A DNA stretch of 64,000 nucleotides from Curvularia sp. ZM96. Its lineage: Eukaryota > Ascomycota > Dothideomycetes > Pleosporales > Pleosporaceae. Of the stretch, positions 45,705-57,327 are shown piece after piece (the stretch's first letter is position 1; each line of letters starts with the position of its first letter). The notes beneath the pieces were generated by a model that was not told the DNA's origin, made no database searches, and worked only from the letters and a program-made list of their open reading frames with translations. The position numbers and the translations under genes were made by a program. Location of the stretch: the NCBI GenBank assembly GCA_022457065.1, contig JAJGBQ010000005.1, positions 1,798,001 through 1,862,000 of the forward strand, written 5' to 3'.

Positions 45705-46976
45705 TTTGAATATTGGGTTGGAGTTTAAATTAGGAATTAGAATACTGAGATATTGAAGCTGTAGAATGATGGGGCAGCAAAGTATGGAACGGTTATGTAG
45801 CTAGGTTATACCTCCAACAAATCCTCTCTGCTTAGTACCTATGTAGTGCACCCAGCCACGTTTTCCTCCCTGGTTATACTAGAAAAGACTTGGATGCATG
45901 CCGCGTGTGCATTAGAGAACACATCCGTGGGTCGCCAAGTGGTCCCCCAGGTTGTTCCCCTGTGGCGATCTATAGGCTCAGATGAGCTCGGTTCCTGGGC
46001 CATTACTAAAAGGCGAAGAATTGCCTGTAACCGAGGTGGCTAGAGATGAGGATCGATATTGACGATGCGAGGCTGAGGGGACTAGTCGATGACGCGGGTT
46101 GGGTGATGACGTCGTCCCGCCTTGGCAATGGAGTCGCAGTGAAGTGTACGGCCGTATCTTGACCACGTAGAAAGAATACGTATTTCGGGAGTTAAGATAT
46201 GTATCATGCTTATGGTAAAGACGTCATTCGAAGTGCATCATCCATATGTAATCACTTGGACTTCAAAAAGCGAGACTCTCGTAGTCACATAATGTCATGT
46301 ATCAATTCGTTCACGTGATACACCATCGTTTTGTTCAATGAACTACGCTTCAGTACAGATACTATAAGTGAATTGAACGGCATTGTACAATGTAAACCAG
46401 TTGCCAACTTCACCTTCCCTGTGTCCGAAATCCATCATGCAGCAGGAAAACATTGCATGAAAGACGGCGACGACACCATTACGCTATACAACGTTGTGAG
46501 GGATTTTAATATAAACGCCTAGTTAACCGAGCGGATCAGTCGGCAGATGTGCCAACACATCCATGCTGTTAATTTCCTACTCGCCTTTTTTGTTGCTTTG
46601 CTGTTGGAAAACGAAGTGGAAAGGGATTCAGTCGATCACCTCGTTTCGAAGCGGTCAACATGTGTTCAAGGAGTTATAATAGGATTGACTGTAATACACA
46701 GCCTTGCGAATAAACGAATGGCGTTTCGTTTTGCAGCATAACACACTCGATATCACGAGCCCTGGGCCATTTCACGAGGGGAAACACCAATCTTCCAAGT
46801 CTTCAAACGCGAACCAAGAACACCATGTCTTCGAAAAGCTGAGTCGGAGAAAACATATATTCATGAAGAAAAATGTACAGGTAAGCAATTTTCCGTATTC
46901 CAATACCCTTAACACCCGGCCTCCGTCTCCTGGACAGATGCCACCAAGATCAGAGCGAGAAAAGTAAAACATATAA
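45705..46976. other. 1.27-kb intergenic region
   Basis: Lipocalin promoter and the 3' side of the secreted-protein gene. AT-rich around 46200-46700. No supported gene. Confidence 0.5.
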
Positions 46977-47609
46977 CTATGCTGATGCCTCCCTGGGAAC
47001 AATGGTAATATTGAACACTGTACCAGTCAACGAGGCAGTACCACCGACCCCAAGAGCGCCAGCCCCAGAACCAGCCTCCGTATGGCAGCCATCTGGGCTC
47101 GACTTGTCTAGAATCTGGTGAAAGTAGCCATAGCAGTCTACTCTTTGCCAAAAGACACCAGCCGAGTTCTCGGGTTGAGCAGCAGGTGTGACCTCGACTA
47201 GGACAAAGTTAGTATGGTCGAGGTCTATTGGGTCTCACGGGTACTTACACTTGACGTCCCACTCGCTGATGCTGTTTCCATCTTTGTCGATGACATTGGC
47301 GTGCTGCGTGCTGTTCTTCGGTCCGTCAAGCTTAAAGTCGACGGTTGCTTGGCACATAGTGCCTTCAGGGAGACGGTCATGGTAAGCGCAAACGGGCATC
47401 ATGGCAGCACACGCATTGTTGATGACGGTCTCCAGTGGAGGCCCTCGCATAAAGCTGATGTGCTTGTCGGTCTTTTCGTCGCAAGAAGCCTGGGTATCGC
47501 TTGCTGGCTGCCAAGTATCACTCTCGCCAGTCATGTTTGTTTGCCTGATGGCTAGGGGCGTTGCAAGGGCAGTAGCAGCCAAAGCACTGATGAGCAGAGT
47601 AAAACGCAT
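46977..47609 (-). CDS. Small secreted six-cysteine protein, family unknown
   Basis: Exons 47249-47609 and 46977-47197 (intron 51 nt, GTAAGT donor, CCTAG acceptor) give 193 aa. Without splicing the frame ends a few codons past the donor, so the second exon is needed. It has an N-terminal signal peptide (cleavage likely near residue 17, LALATPL-type), then six cysteines (43, 67, 74, 86, 142, 158) that could pair, and N-glycosylation sites at 25, 99 and 183. The tail is a Gly/Ala-rich segment then a hydrophobic beta-like strand (TGTVFNITIVP). I do not recognise the family. Size, secretion and even cysteine number make it a candidate cell-surface or effector-like protein, which remains inference. 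It lies upstream of the lipocalin gene on the same strand. Confidence 0.88.
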
Positions 47610-49273
47610 CCTGAATGATGTAGGGCCGAAGAGGGTGAAGGGGTGATCGTCGTTGTAGTTGGGTATGAAAGTGTTTTGGACTCAGACAATCAAAAAGAAA
47701 GGTGAAGGAAAGATCAAAACTCCAGTATGCGAGCCAACCAGGGCGGTCTTGAAGATGATGTAAAAACCTGGATGAGACAGACTTTGCGCAGAAGGGACCC
47801 TGCAGCCTACGCAGCGACGATAGGTTTACATATTAAGGATATGGTGAGAAATTAGGGCAGGGGCATGGCCTCGGCTCAACCTATTGAGGTGTGCATCCAG
47901 GTGGGGATGAAGCAACGAGCCGTGCGTCGTTAAGATGCACATGTTTTGTTTGTTTCGAGGGAGGCCCGTCGACAAGAATGCTTGCGCAATGAGGATCGGG
48001 CCTTGCTCCGTAAACGGTGACGCGGGAGGGCTCCGTTGAAACGCAACGGCATTGATGGCCTATCCTCCAATCCTCAGGCCTAAGGCGGCGTTCAAGTAAG
48101 TGAATGGGGTCGTCGTGCGTGTGGGGTAATGGTCCTTGCACCTGATGATCGACAGATGTGCCTGAGCATAGGTACCGAGCCTCAACATTAGCTAACAGTG
48201 TGTATAGATCGGCGTTCAAGTCACTGTGTTATCTGTCCTCCTGTCACACCTCTCGTAGTCTCATAGCTTCTATACAGGGTCACCGCGGGTTTCTGCACCT
48301 GTCCACGTCACAGCAGAAAAGAATGACGCATCTCACAGTTGTGATAATTAAGAACTCAGTAAATGAGTGGAGAAATACCTATTTTGGCTTCGTCGATGAA
48401 ACAACGAGGACCGAAGAAGGGTGTCATATGCCAAGCCACTAACCTTCCCTTCATTTCCAAGAGGCTCAATCAGTTGCTCCCCTCCCGCACCATTCCGCTG
48501 GCGCAGGACTTAAAAGAACGTGAGACAGCCATCCAGCCCACCAATACGACGTTCGTGTCTATTTTTTGACCTGCGAACATTTGGTATTCGAACCGGAAAC
48601 ACTTGGAGCAACAGCTACCACCCGGGTATCCACCTGTTTACGGTCCATGGCCCAAAGAAAGAGTATATGACTTGGATACCAAGATACGCAGCTGAATGAA
48701 CCGATTAAGCACCGATATTATGGGCGCATAATGTTCTCGCTCTGGCGGTATTATGACATCTCAACAACCCGAACAACCCGTACATCGTCATATCGGACCT
48801 TATTGTCAGACAGAGGAAATGAATGGTTTGGTCGTACAGCTGAACTATCATGGTTAGGTACTATGCGCAACCAGCACTGAATAGGCTTGGCACTAAGGGC
48901 AGCGAGCACTCAGCTCCCAACCTCCAAATAGCCACGTCTTTCATAGGTAAGCTGTCTGTAGCCTATGCAGGGCGCCGAATTTGTCATCAGCGCCCAAGTT
49001 TGAAAGCATAGACGTGTCGTTGATAAGATAATACGCCCTCTTTCCACAAGTAGGATACTGCTTATGGTTTTGTACAGCATTCGTGGAATGATTGGATGGC
49101 ATTTGCTTGCCAGACGGGTTAGGCAAGCAGTACCAACGACAAGCAGATTCCAGATTCATACTATACTAGATGAGGTTCACTCTGCGATACAAGATCATCA
49201 TGTAGAAAAACACCTTTAATTCAGTCCCTCCCTCCAACACCACCGTGCAACTTCCTCCACAAGACCCAGAGAA
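47610..49273. other. 1.66-kb intergenic region, divergent promoters
   Basis: Between the secreted-protein gene (minus) and hemerythrin gene (plus). A GGTTCGAATACC-like string near 48580 (minus) resembles a tRNA B box but no cloverleaf could be folded around it by eye. No gene seen. Confidence 0.5.
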
Positions 49274-50142
49274 ATGGCATCCAACCCCTCAACACCATGG
49301 GCCGATACGCCCTTCGAGCTGCTCAAAATCCCTGGGCAGCCCGGTGCCCCAACTTGCACGAACCCAGGCATCCTACACATATGCATAGAAATGGCATGTG
49401 TGCACAACCTGCTTCTCCGTGGTCTAAACTCCATCTACCACCAAGCGCCCTTTGTCTCTGACCCAAAAGACGTGGCCGACCTGATGCTCTACACCACCGC
49501 GTGGGCCGACACTATCCACCACCACCACTCAACCGAGGAAACAATGTTCTTTCCACGCATCGAGGCGCTGGCGGCCGAGGCAGGACAGGCCTGTAATATG
49601 CAGGCCAACGTGGAGCAGCACGCGGGGTTCGATCGCGGGATGGCGGACATGGTGAAGTGGACGAAGGCGGTGGCTGCGGGTGAGGAAAAGTATGATGGAG
49701 AGAAGCTAAAGAGCTTGATTGATGGATTTGCACCGCTGCTGACGACGCATTTGCACGAAGAGATTGACACGCTGATTAAGCTTGATAAGTGTGATCCTGA
49801 GGAAGTCAAGAAGGCTATGAAGGACACGGCAGATGAGGGGGCAAAGACGGCGGATCCGGTGAGTACATGTGCTTTTTTTATTTTACACACCCTCTCTCTT
49901 GGGGTCTGCGTTTAGACGTGAGGTTTCAGTGCTGACATGGGATCTTCCGATAGAATCTCGTTATACCCCTCATTATGGGTTGTCTGGATAAAGGCTACGC
50001 AGGCAGCGAGCATTTTCCTCCGCTGCCGTTTTTCGTGCCGTGGCTGAATGCGTATTGGTTTTCGAGAAAGCATCAGGGGTGCTGGAGGTTCAATCCGAGT
50101 GATCACTGGGGCAGGCCGCGGCCATTGCAATTTTTGAAGTGA
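49274..50142 (+). CDS. Hemerythrin-domain protein
   Basis: Exons 49274-49858 and 49954-50142 (95-nt intron) give 257 aa. The HHE cation-binding four-helix bundle shows its ligands in order: HNLLLRGLNSIYHQ, HHHHSTEETMFFPRIE (about 77-92), QHAGFDRGM, and LLTTHLHEEIDTL (about 155-167). This family binds a di-iron centre in most members and may store or sense oxygen or metal. The second exon adds a C-terminal extension, GSEHFPPLPFFVPWLNAYWF..., with aromatic character; in the fungal proteins this often forms a membrane-proximal end. There is no signal peptide. Confidence 0.93.
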
Positions 50143-50348
50143 GGTTTTGAGCAGAGAGGATTGGTAGGTTTGGGAGTCAGTGGCGTATGCATGCCAGATA
50201 TTGTTTTGTTTTTGCGTGGGCTAAAGGCGGGCTCTCTGGCTTCTGTGTTGCTTCCTACTTGATGATTCGTGGTACCGAATATATAGTTTTGAACATCCTT
50301 CGAACCCGGCGTTGAGATGACGGCGCAGTGTCGTACCACTTGCCCAAG

Positions 50349-51473
50349 TTATCCTGCCTCACTCAACTCCCCATCACCAAGCAATACAAAATCAGCCATG
50401 ACACCATAGTGATCCGTAACCCACTCCAGACTTCCAGCTTCTCGCATCATCTTTCTATGCTCTTCCGCCACCTTGACGTCGATGCCGATTCTGCTGAAGT
50501 CTGTGGCTTGGATTGAGCCCCTGTAAAAAACCTTGTCCATTCTGCTGCATGGAAATCTCTCTCTAACAGCTAGCGGACTCTGGTAGCCCCAAGTATATCC
50601 ATGCTCGCTATCTTCACTGCCACCACACTGAAGATAGGCGTCGTTGAGGCTGTTTTCTAGGTGCAGTGTACGATCAAAGGGCTGTATGGCGTTGAAGTCA
50701 CCTGCTACTATACCGCATGAGACGTTGCTCTGGCTGAGGTATTGGCTGGCGGCCGCCAGTTGCATGGGACGGATTGGTGGATCGGCTACCAAAGACTCTA
50801 GATGGGTATTACAAACTCGCAACTTGTGTTCAACAGCATGCGGATCGGCCATGTTCGAAAGGCGAATGTCGACGAACAAGCCGTCTCTACCAAATTCGCT
50901 ATACCATGGCACACGGAAAACCGAATCAATCTTCAAACGCCGGTCTACAAGCGTTGTCGTACCGTAGTAGGGTTCTGGCCAGCTCTTCCCATCTTTGTCA
51001 GTGAGATGAAAGCGCTCTTTTACCCACGAGGTTTCTCGTATTTGCCTCATGTCGGATGTACCCATTTCTTGGAAAAATATAATGATGGCAGTATTTGGTG
51101 GCGTTGATAATACAACTTCATTGAGATAGGCCAGTGCGGCGCTCATGCGCTCCTTGGCAAATGGGATCAGGACATCGATGTTCCAGGAAATTAGACGGAT
51201 GTTTTTCTTATGCAGAGCTGGCAAAGGGTGATTGGATGCAAGTATCTGATCTGCTCGAGCTGGCTGCCAGGTATTCCTTGAGGACATGCAATAGTAGTTC
51301 TGAGGTCTAGGCTGGTACAAGGGATCTTGGCCGTTTTGGACATTGGAATTGAGCGCCTCGGTCGGTGGAGTGAGCTTTGCTGAAGACATGGTCCTGAGAC
51401 CAGATCGGACGGGGATTACAGGAGCACGAGTACACAATGAACGAGTGGAGATTCTGGCCAGTATTGGATGCAT
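50349..51473 (-). CDS. TDP2-like endonuclease/exonuclease/phosphatase-family protein with possible mitochondrial presequence
   Basis: Single exon, 374 aa. EEP-fold motifs in order: RLISWNID (93-100), FFQEMG (134-138), VCNTHLES (220-227), VAGDFNAI (256-263) and WVTDHYGV (351-358), matching tyrosyl-DNA phosphodiesterase 2 in order and spacing. TDP2 hydrolyses 5'-phosphotyrosyl bonds left by topoisomerase II, using Mg2+. The first 28 residues hold five Arg and no acidic residue, as in mitochondrial presequences, and are followed by an in-frame ATG (residue 29, at 51389), so leaky scanning could give a nuclear form. Ca2+/Mg2+-dependent nucleases of the same fold are the alternative. Convergent with the hemerythrin gene, 206 bp apart. 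Confidence 0.9.
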   Translation of the reverse strand: MHPILARISTRSLCTRAPVIPVRSGLRTMSSAKLTPPTEALNSNVQNGQDPLYQPRPQNYYCMSSRNTWQPARADQILASNHPLPALHKKNIRLISWNIDVLIPFAKERMSAALAYLNEVVLSTPPNTAIIIFFQEMGTSDMRQIRETSWVKERFHLTDKDGKSWPEPYYGTTTLVDRRLKIDSVFRVPWYSEFGRDGLFVDIRLSNMADPHAVEHKLRVCNTHLESLVADPPIRPMQLAAASQYLSQSNVSCGIVAGDFNAIQPFDRTLHLENSLNDAYLQCGGSEDSEHGYTWGYQSPLAVRERFPCSRMDKVFYRGSIQATDFSRIGIDVKVAEEHRKMMREAGSLEWVTDHYGVMADFVLLGDGELSEAG

Positions 51474-51881
51474 CTGTCTGGGGTGAAGCCTGGCCGCAGT
51501 GTGGGATAAGACATTAGGCTGATGCGGGGTTGATAGGGACGTTAGCCAGTCGATGACGAAGTCACATCTTCTATAATACCACAGGATTTGAGAATGTCAA
51601 AGTGATTTATCAGAGAATATGTATGGCAACCGCGAGAGACAAGAAACCATGGCAAGTATTGTTACCTGTTGAGCAACAGGCGCTAGCACGTGATGCGGTG
51701 AGACCCCTGCAGTGCCGAAGCGCGTCGTGAACTTTCGCGATACAGCAAGAGCTCCGACTGGGGAAGCAGCCACGACACCAGGTTTCTGCCCCGCCTCACC
51801 AACTGCCCACCATATCCCCATCGCCGAATCAAGCTCGCAATCGCACATTCTCGGGTCCGTCAACCGCCGTCAACCCCCGCC
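51474..51881. promoter_or_regulatory. Shared divergent promoter region, TDP2-like and Arp1
   Basis: 408 bp between divergent starts, so both promoters lie here. No TATA box recognised. Confidence 0.55.
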
Positions 51882-53211
51882 ATGGGCTCTCGATTACACA
51901 ATGCCCCGATTGTAATAGACAACGGCAGCGGCACCATTCGAGCCGGGTTCGCAGGCGAGGATGTGCCAAAATGCTTCTTCCCGTCGTATGTAGGGCGGCC
52001 GAAGCATGTGCGGACAATGGCGGGTGCATTGGAGGGAGACGTATTCATAGGGCCACAAGCACAGCAGTACAGGGGGCTATTCAAGATCAACTACCCATTG
52101 GAGCACGGCATTGTCACAGACTGGGATGATATGGAGAGGATATGGCAATACGTCTACACAGAAGGATTGAGAACTGTCAGCGAAGATGTGAGTGTGTGAA
52201 GCTGGGAGGATAGACCAGCATTCGCGACTGTGGAGGGGCATGAAGCTGACTATCGATTGCTAGCACCCAGTACTGCTCACCGAGCCTCCGCTGAATCCAC
52301 GCGAGAACCGCGACACAGCTGCGCAGATTCTGTTTGAGACGTTCAATGTGCCCGCGCTGTACTCATCAGTCCAAGCCGTGCTATCGCTATACGCATCTGG
52401 TAAGACGACAGGTCTCGTACTAGACTCGGGAGACGGTGTGTCGCATGCGGTACCTGTGTTCCAAGGGTTCGCGATACCTAATAGTATCCGGAGGATCGAT
52501 GTAGCAGGCAGAGACGTCACGGAGCATTTGCAGCAACTGCTCAGGAAAAGCGGGCGCATCTTCCACACGAGCGCAGAAAAGGAGACGGTCAAGAACATCA
52601 AAGAGGCGACAGGCTATGTGGCTCTCGACCCTGCCAAGGAAGAAAAGGACTGGTCTGGGTCGTCAAGGTCAGAAAGCAAGAGCGTCGACTACACGCTCCC
52701 GGACGGTCAGAAGCTCAAGGTGCGTTGTACACGAAGCATGCAGCTTTGTCGTGGAAGACTAACTGACGGGGCCTAGGTGGGAGCGGAACGCTTCCGAGCT
52801 CCCGAAATCCTCTTTAACCCAGAGATTATTGGCCTAGAATACCCCGGCGTGCACCAAATTGTGGTGGAGGCGATTCACCGGACCGATATGGACCTCAGAA
52901 AGGCGCTATACGGCAACATTGTGCTGTCCGGTGGATCTACACTAACAAAGGGGTTCGGCAACCGACTGCTCCATGAGGTGCAGCGGCTGGCGGTGAAGGA
53001 CATGAGGATCAAGATCTTAGCACCGCCAGAGCGCATCTACACGACGTGGACCGGTGGAAGCATTCTGGCGGGACTGAGCACGTTCAAAAAGGTAAGTTGC
53101 AGAAAGCGCCCGAGCAAGGAATATGTATGTGCTGACCAAGGAATGCAGATGTGGGTAGAAAAGGACGAGTGGCAGGAGAACCCGGACATAATCCATACGA
53201 AATTCGCATAA
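51882..53211 (+). CDS. arp1: Actin-related protein Arp1 (centractin)
   Basis: Exons 51882-52187, 52264-52719, 52777-53091 and 53149-53211, total 379 aa, the centractin length. Actin fold with [16 protein letters not shown] (phosphate-1 loop), [16 protein letters not shown] (phosphate-2) and [15 protein letters not shown]. It has the Arp1 feature [18 protein letters not shown] and the C-terminal [16 protein letters not shown] end. Arp1 forms the short filament of dynactin, the dynein cofactor; the Neurospora orthologue is ro-4. Introns are short GT-AG and in phase 0. Confidence 0.98.
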
Positions 53212-54748
53212 GCGGTAACGCTGTGTAGCCGCAGCGGCAATGGGAGTGGCCGCGGCGGCAGCGACAGGAACAGCAGCAGCATCAGCATGAGCAGTTTGGC
53301 CGCCCCAGGGTCATTGGCATGGCGAGCGGGGAGTAGAGCGGTTGCAGTTAGTCATGGAAATGGGCCAGCGCCGGGGCGTGGAGGATGGGCTGGTTGGACC
53401 AAGGCAGATCTACGTGTCAGCCGGTAAGCGTGGCTCCTGAACGGGAGAGCTACTGGAGTAGCCTGTTCTTCCCCGCATTTCAGAGCGTTTCTGTTACTTA
53501 AGCGCGTCGGAGGTTGGGGAGGGGGGTTATGTAACTGGTACGAGGGGATGGAGGGGACTGAGGGGATTCGAGGGATGATGATGCATGACTGGCGTTTGTG
53601 AGCGCTTCGGAATACCCCCAATTGATTATGGAGCGTCGAAAGCAAGAATGAACAGGAGTTTGCAGACGCTGCAGACGCCTAGCCGTGCAGAGTACCGTGC
53701 AGAGCGCAAAGTACCGTCATGGAAAGTTTGGGTCGGACAGGCGCAGAGGCGGGGGGCCGTGTGGTGAGCCAGGGCGGCTAGAGCGACGAGCGGCGAGGGC
53801 GGCGAGGTGCGCGTGCCAAGCATCGTGAAAATGTCGTCGACAATGGTGTGATGAGGGTGATGCATCGCGACACACGCATACTACATACCACGTCCATCCG
53901 CACACGCAGCACCCATGCGACACACCGCACAACAGACGCCCCCCGGCCGGCCACAGCTTGGGCGGGGCGCTGCAGGTACCTGATGACTTGGAAAGCCGGG
54001 GACACGTATGTACGTCGACTGGCTCACCATCGTTGCCCAGACGTCACGATGCTCGACGTCATGCGCAGCCCGCCTCAGTCGGGGCTCGGGCTTGACGTGT
54101 GCGCGGTCAGCAGATGAGAGCACAAAAGGAAAAAAATGACGGCGGCAAAAGGAGACGTGGGAAGAGCAAGAAAATGTATGCCGTCAGCCACCCACGACGG
54201 AACGACAGACCGACCAGACACACACAGTCAGCAGCATCACATTTTCTCGCGCACCCACTCACTGCCAGGCACCGTCGCAGCATTGCACTGGATGACGGCA
54301 AAGGCGGAGCTAGCCAGCACAAAATTCTCTCTTCCCGCCTCCACACTTTGTGCTGCACTGATGCGGAACCTGGGTCCGGCGCTGCCATGGCGTAATGGGG
54401 CTCGATCGCGCCTCTGCGTCGTCGCCGCTGCACCTGACCTTTCCCCTGGCAATCTCTTACCCCCGAAAAACTGTGTCCGGCCAATCAGCGCATTTTGAGG
54501 GGGTAATGGTAAACTATTCATGGCCCTCTGAAAATTCCTCGCCAGGCCACGCATGATCTCTCGGCTGCCGTTAACTGCAAAGTCTCGCTCAGACTTCCAA
54601 GCCCTTGGACGCCGCCTCGTGCCATCTTGGTTCGTTGCGTGGCGCCGAAAATTCTGGTAGTCTGCCCATGCCGGTCCTGTTGCACCACCCCGGCCCTGCA
54701 GCTGAGAAAGGGTGAAATGGACATCGTGATCAGTGCAACTCATTTTGT
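53212..54748. other. 1.5-kb intergenic region with AGGGG/G-tract cluster
   Basis: Between Arp1 and the Par32-like gene. It contains a purine-rich run at 53544-53574 with three AGGGG elements spaced 9 nt apart, a CAG/CAT-rich short stretch at 53255-53290, and near the right end a CCAAT box (about 54480) with an AGGGG. No supported gene. Confidence 0.55.
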
Positions 54749-54756
54749 TATATAAA
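54749..54756 (+). promoter_or_regulatory. TATA box of the Par32-like gene
   Basis: TATATAAA lies 145 nt upstream of the ATG at 54901, followed by a pyrimidine-rich leader. A CCAAT box (GGCCAATCAG, about 54479) and an AGGGG (STRE-type) element precede it. Confidence 0.7.
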
Positions 54757-54900
54757 CCCTCTTCCCCAAATCCTCTGCTGACCCAGCTGCACTTTTGCTA
54801 CCCAAAACAACGCTACTATCCCAGCTTTGTCTACAATTACCAATTACTACTTGACTTGATTAGTCCATCCCTCTCTCAATCCATACACACCACCGCCAAA

Positions 54901-55365
54901 ATGGTCAACTTCCACATCAACGAGCCACACCCATCCGCCTCCAACTACATGTATTCTGGCCGCGGCGGTGCTGGCAACGCCATGCGTGTCAAGCCTACTG
55001 AAATCACTCCCGGCCCTACTGCCTCGGGCCCAGCATCCCGCACCAAGCTGCCTCCTCCACCATCAAACGCCATCTACGCCACAGGCCGTGGCGGTGCCGG
55101 CAACATGAGGAGGTCGGAACGCGCCATCTTCAGCTTCGATGAGGAGCTCCAACAGCAAGAGCGCCTGCGCTCCCAGCAAGCCCCCGTCTACCACATTGGC
55201 CGTGGCGGAGCCGGAAACCTCGTCGACGAGATGAAGCCCCGATGCCACCGCCAGAGCTCTGCCTCTTCTGCCTCTAGCTCCTCGAGCGTCGAGAGCGAGA
55301 AGGATGGCGTGCGAAGGAGCGTCGAGCACGCATGGCAGCGCCTTAGCAGGCAATTCTCTCACTAG
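54901..55365 (+). CDS. DUF3602 / Par32-like GRGGAGN-repeat protein
   Basis: Single exon of 154 aa from the ATG at 54901 (AAAATGGTC). The frame is open further upstream, but that part lies in the leader, between the TATA box and the AAAATGG start. The family signature GRGGAGN occurs three times (20-26, 62-68, 100-106), once preceded by Ser, Thr or Ile. Yeast Par32/Amu1 has the same motif array and, under TOR control, modulates Mep ammonium transporters; it is phosphorylated after rapamycin. A like role here is inference. The C-terminus is serine-rich (SSASSASSSSSVESEKDG) and probably phosphorylated. Disordered throughout, no TM segment. Confidence 0.92.
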   Translation: MVNFHINEPHPSASNYMYSGRGGAGNAMRVKPTEITPGPTASGPASRTKLPPPPSNAIYATGRGGAGNMRRSERAIFSFDEELQQQERLRSQQAPVYHIGRGGAGNLVDEMKPRCHRQSSASSASSSSSVESEKDGVRRSVEHAWQRLSRQFSH

Positions 55366-57327
55366 AGTGCCATGTCTTGCCTCTCCTCCTTCACTTCAAC
55401 TTCACTTCTCTGTCACTATTCAACACGACCGCGGTTTGAGAGCTGGTCCTGATTCTCTCATCGAAGCATATTACCCCATTCGGCACGGCGTTTCTGGAGC
55501 ATTACCGCCTCCGCCTGTATAACCACCCTATTCACCATCACGAAAAAAGTTCTTTGTTTTTCTTTGTTTCTTTCATCTCACGACACTCAACCACACACAA
55601 CACACAACCATCGAGGAGCCAGGAGCCAACCTCCGGTCATCAACAAAAGCCTCATTTTTTTGATACCCGGATACCACTTGTCCTGCTCTTACGAAGAGAG
55701 GGCCTTGACTACTTTTGTTTTTCCACCTTAGGTGGAGTCGGCGGAGGCGGAGGGAAACATACCCCATAGTTTCATTTTCATAGCGAACTAGTGACGACGA
55801 AATTCAATGCCTATTGTGCTTGGTATCAACCACACAAGGCTTAATCTTTACATTATTCTCTTACTTGTATTGGCTGAATGTGATGGAAATGTGACTATCC
55901 CCCTGACCCTGACTGCATATATACTGGCATCTGCGACACGAGGCATGACAACACGAGGTTGTCGATGACTTGGCGGAACTGGAAGCTCAACCTATGGGAT
56001 TGAATCAATGCTCAGTGCCAAAAAAATGCTATGAAAAAACTATTGGTCGGTATACAATTGCACCGCATGCAGTATACCATGCATGTTGACCCTGGAGTCG
56101 AGAGGAGCTCTACCTTCCGATTCACAACACCAAGACGACGTCATCTCTCTCTCTTTCCACGCAAAGAAGAAAACCAAGAAAACCTCTACCAAGAAAAAAA
56201 AACCCTAATTGTACATATCCCCACACCTGACTAAACCCCTCAAAACCATAGCCAAGCCAAGACAGAAGAGAAAAAAAAACTATAGAAAGTATCCACACCT
56301 AGGTATATCCCGTCCCTTCCCCGCCCCGCTTTTCACACACACTATACTCGGCTCCGATCTTCTAGACCCCCCCTCATTCTCCTCAGTCAGCAATCCCGAA
56401 AAAGGTACAAGCAGCGAAACAGAAAGAAAGGAGAAGAAGAGAGAAAAACGAGCCTCGCGGGGCGCGACTACTCGCTTACTCTAACCAAAAGTGCAATATT
56501 AATGAAGCTGTTTGTAGAGAGCGTGTGGCTATAACTAATGTATGAAAGGGTATTATTCCCAGGAAAGAATGGAATTTACATATCTGCCTTTGCTAAGAGG
56601 CTGGCTTAGCTGAGCTGGGCCGGGCCGGGCCAAGTCAAACGCCGGATATGATCGTGAGTGTGTGTGTGCTATGATAATGTGTGTCTATGTGTACAGTTGG
56701 CTTGCCTTTCCCCGCATGTATGGACATACTGTACATCAACGTACGTGCGCATTTTATTTACCCCTTGTCATTTTTTTAGTCCCGTGGATGCGCTGGACGT
56801 TTACGCTCGTTGCGGCTGGACTCTCTTTCTCTCCGTGTATGTAGATGGCCACGTGTGTGGACATGACTCCCTTCAAACGGCCCGTTCTGAGGTCTAGATG
56901 GTCGGCGGAGTTGAGCGAAGGGGTATTTTTGCCTGGTTTGAGGGGAAGCGGAGGGAGCTCCGGTGGTACTAGCTAGTACTTTCTCACTCTGTTTGTATGT
57001 GGAGAGAACGTATAATTTCTAGTGACTGACTTTCTAATATACAGAGTTCGCCCCGATGCGCCGCCTCTCGAGTTGAGTAGATATAGTATGCATGTGAATG
57101 TCTTTTTTTTGTGATATCCCTGTACTTCCCAAGAAGAAAAGAAAGGATTCCCAGGCAGTTGAGGTCCAAACTCGAGACCCTAGGATCGCAGCACGTGAAC
57201 CAAGTTGAATGAAAGACCAGAAAATGAGACTAGGTATACATATTATCAAAAAACGGCCCTGAATTATGGTAAAATAGGCCACCAAACTCGCACAAACTGC
57301 TTTTTCTCTCTCTCCAAGAGACGTCTT
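55366..57327. other. 2-kb intergenic region between convergent genes
   Basis: 3' regions of the Par32-like and SPT6 genes. It holds a GGGCC tandem (56617-56631) and T- and A-runs. No supported gene. Confidence 0.5.

Noticed and set aside
48570..48610. Possible tRNA B box (minus strand, GGTTCGAATACC)
   Set aside because: No acceptor, D or anticodon arm could be paired around it.
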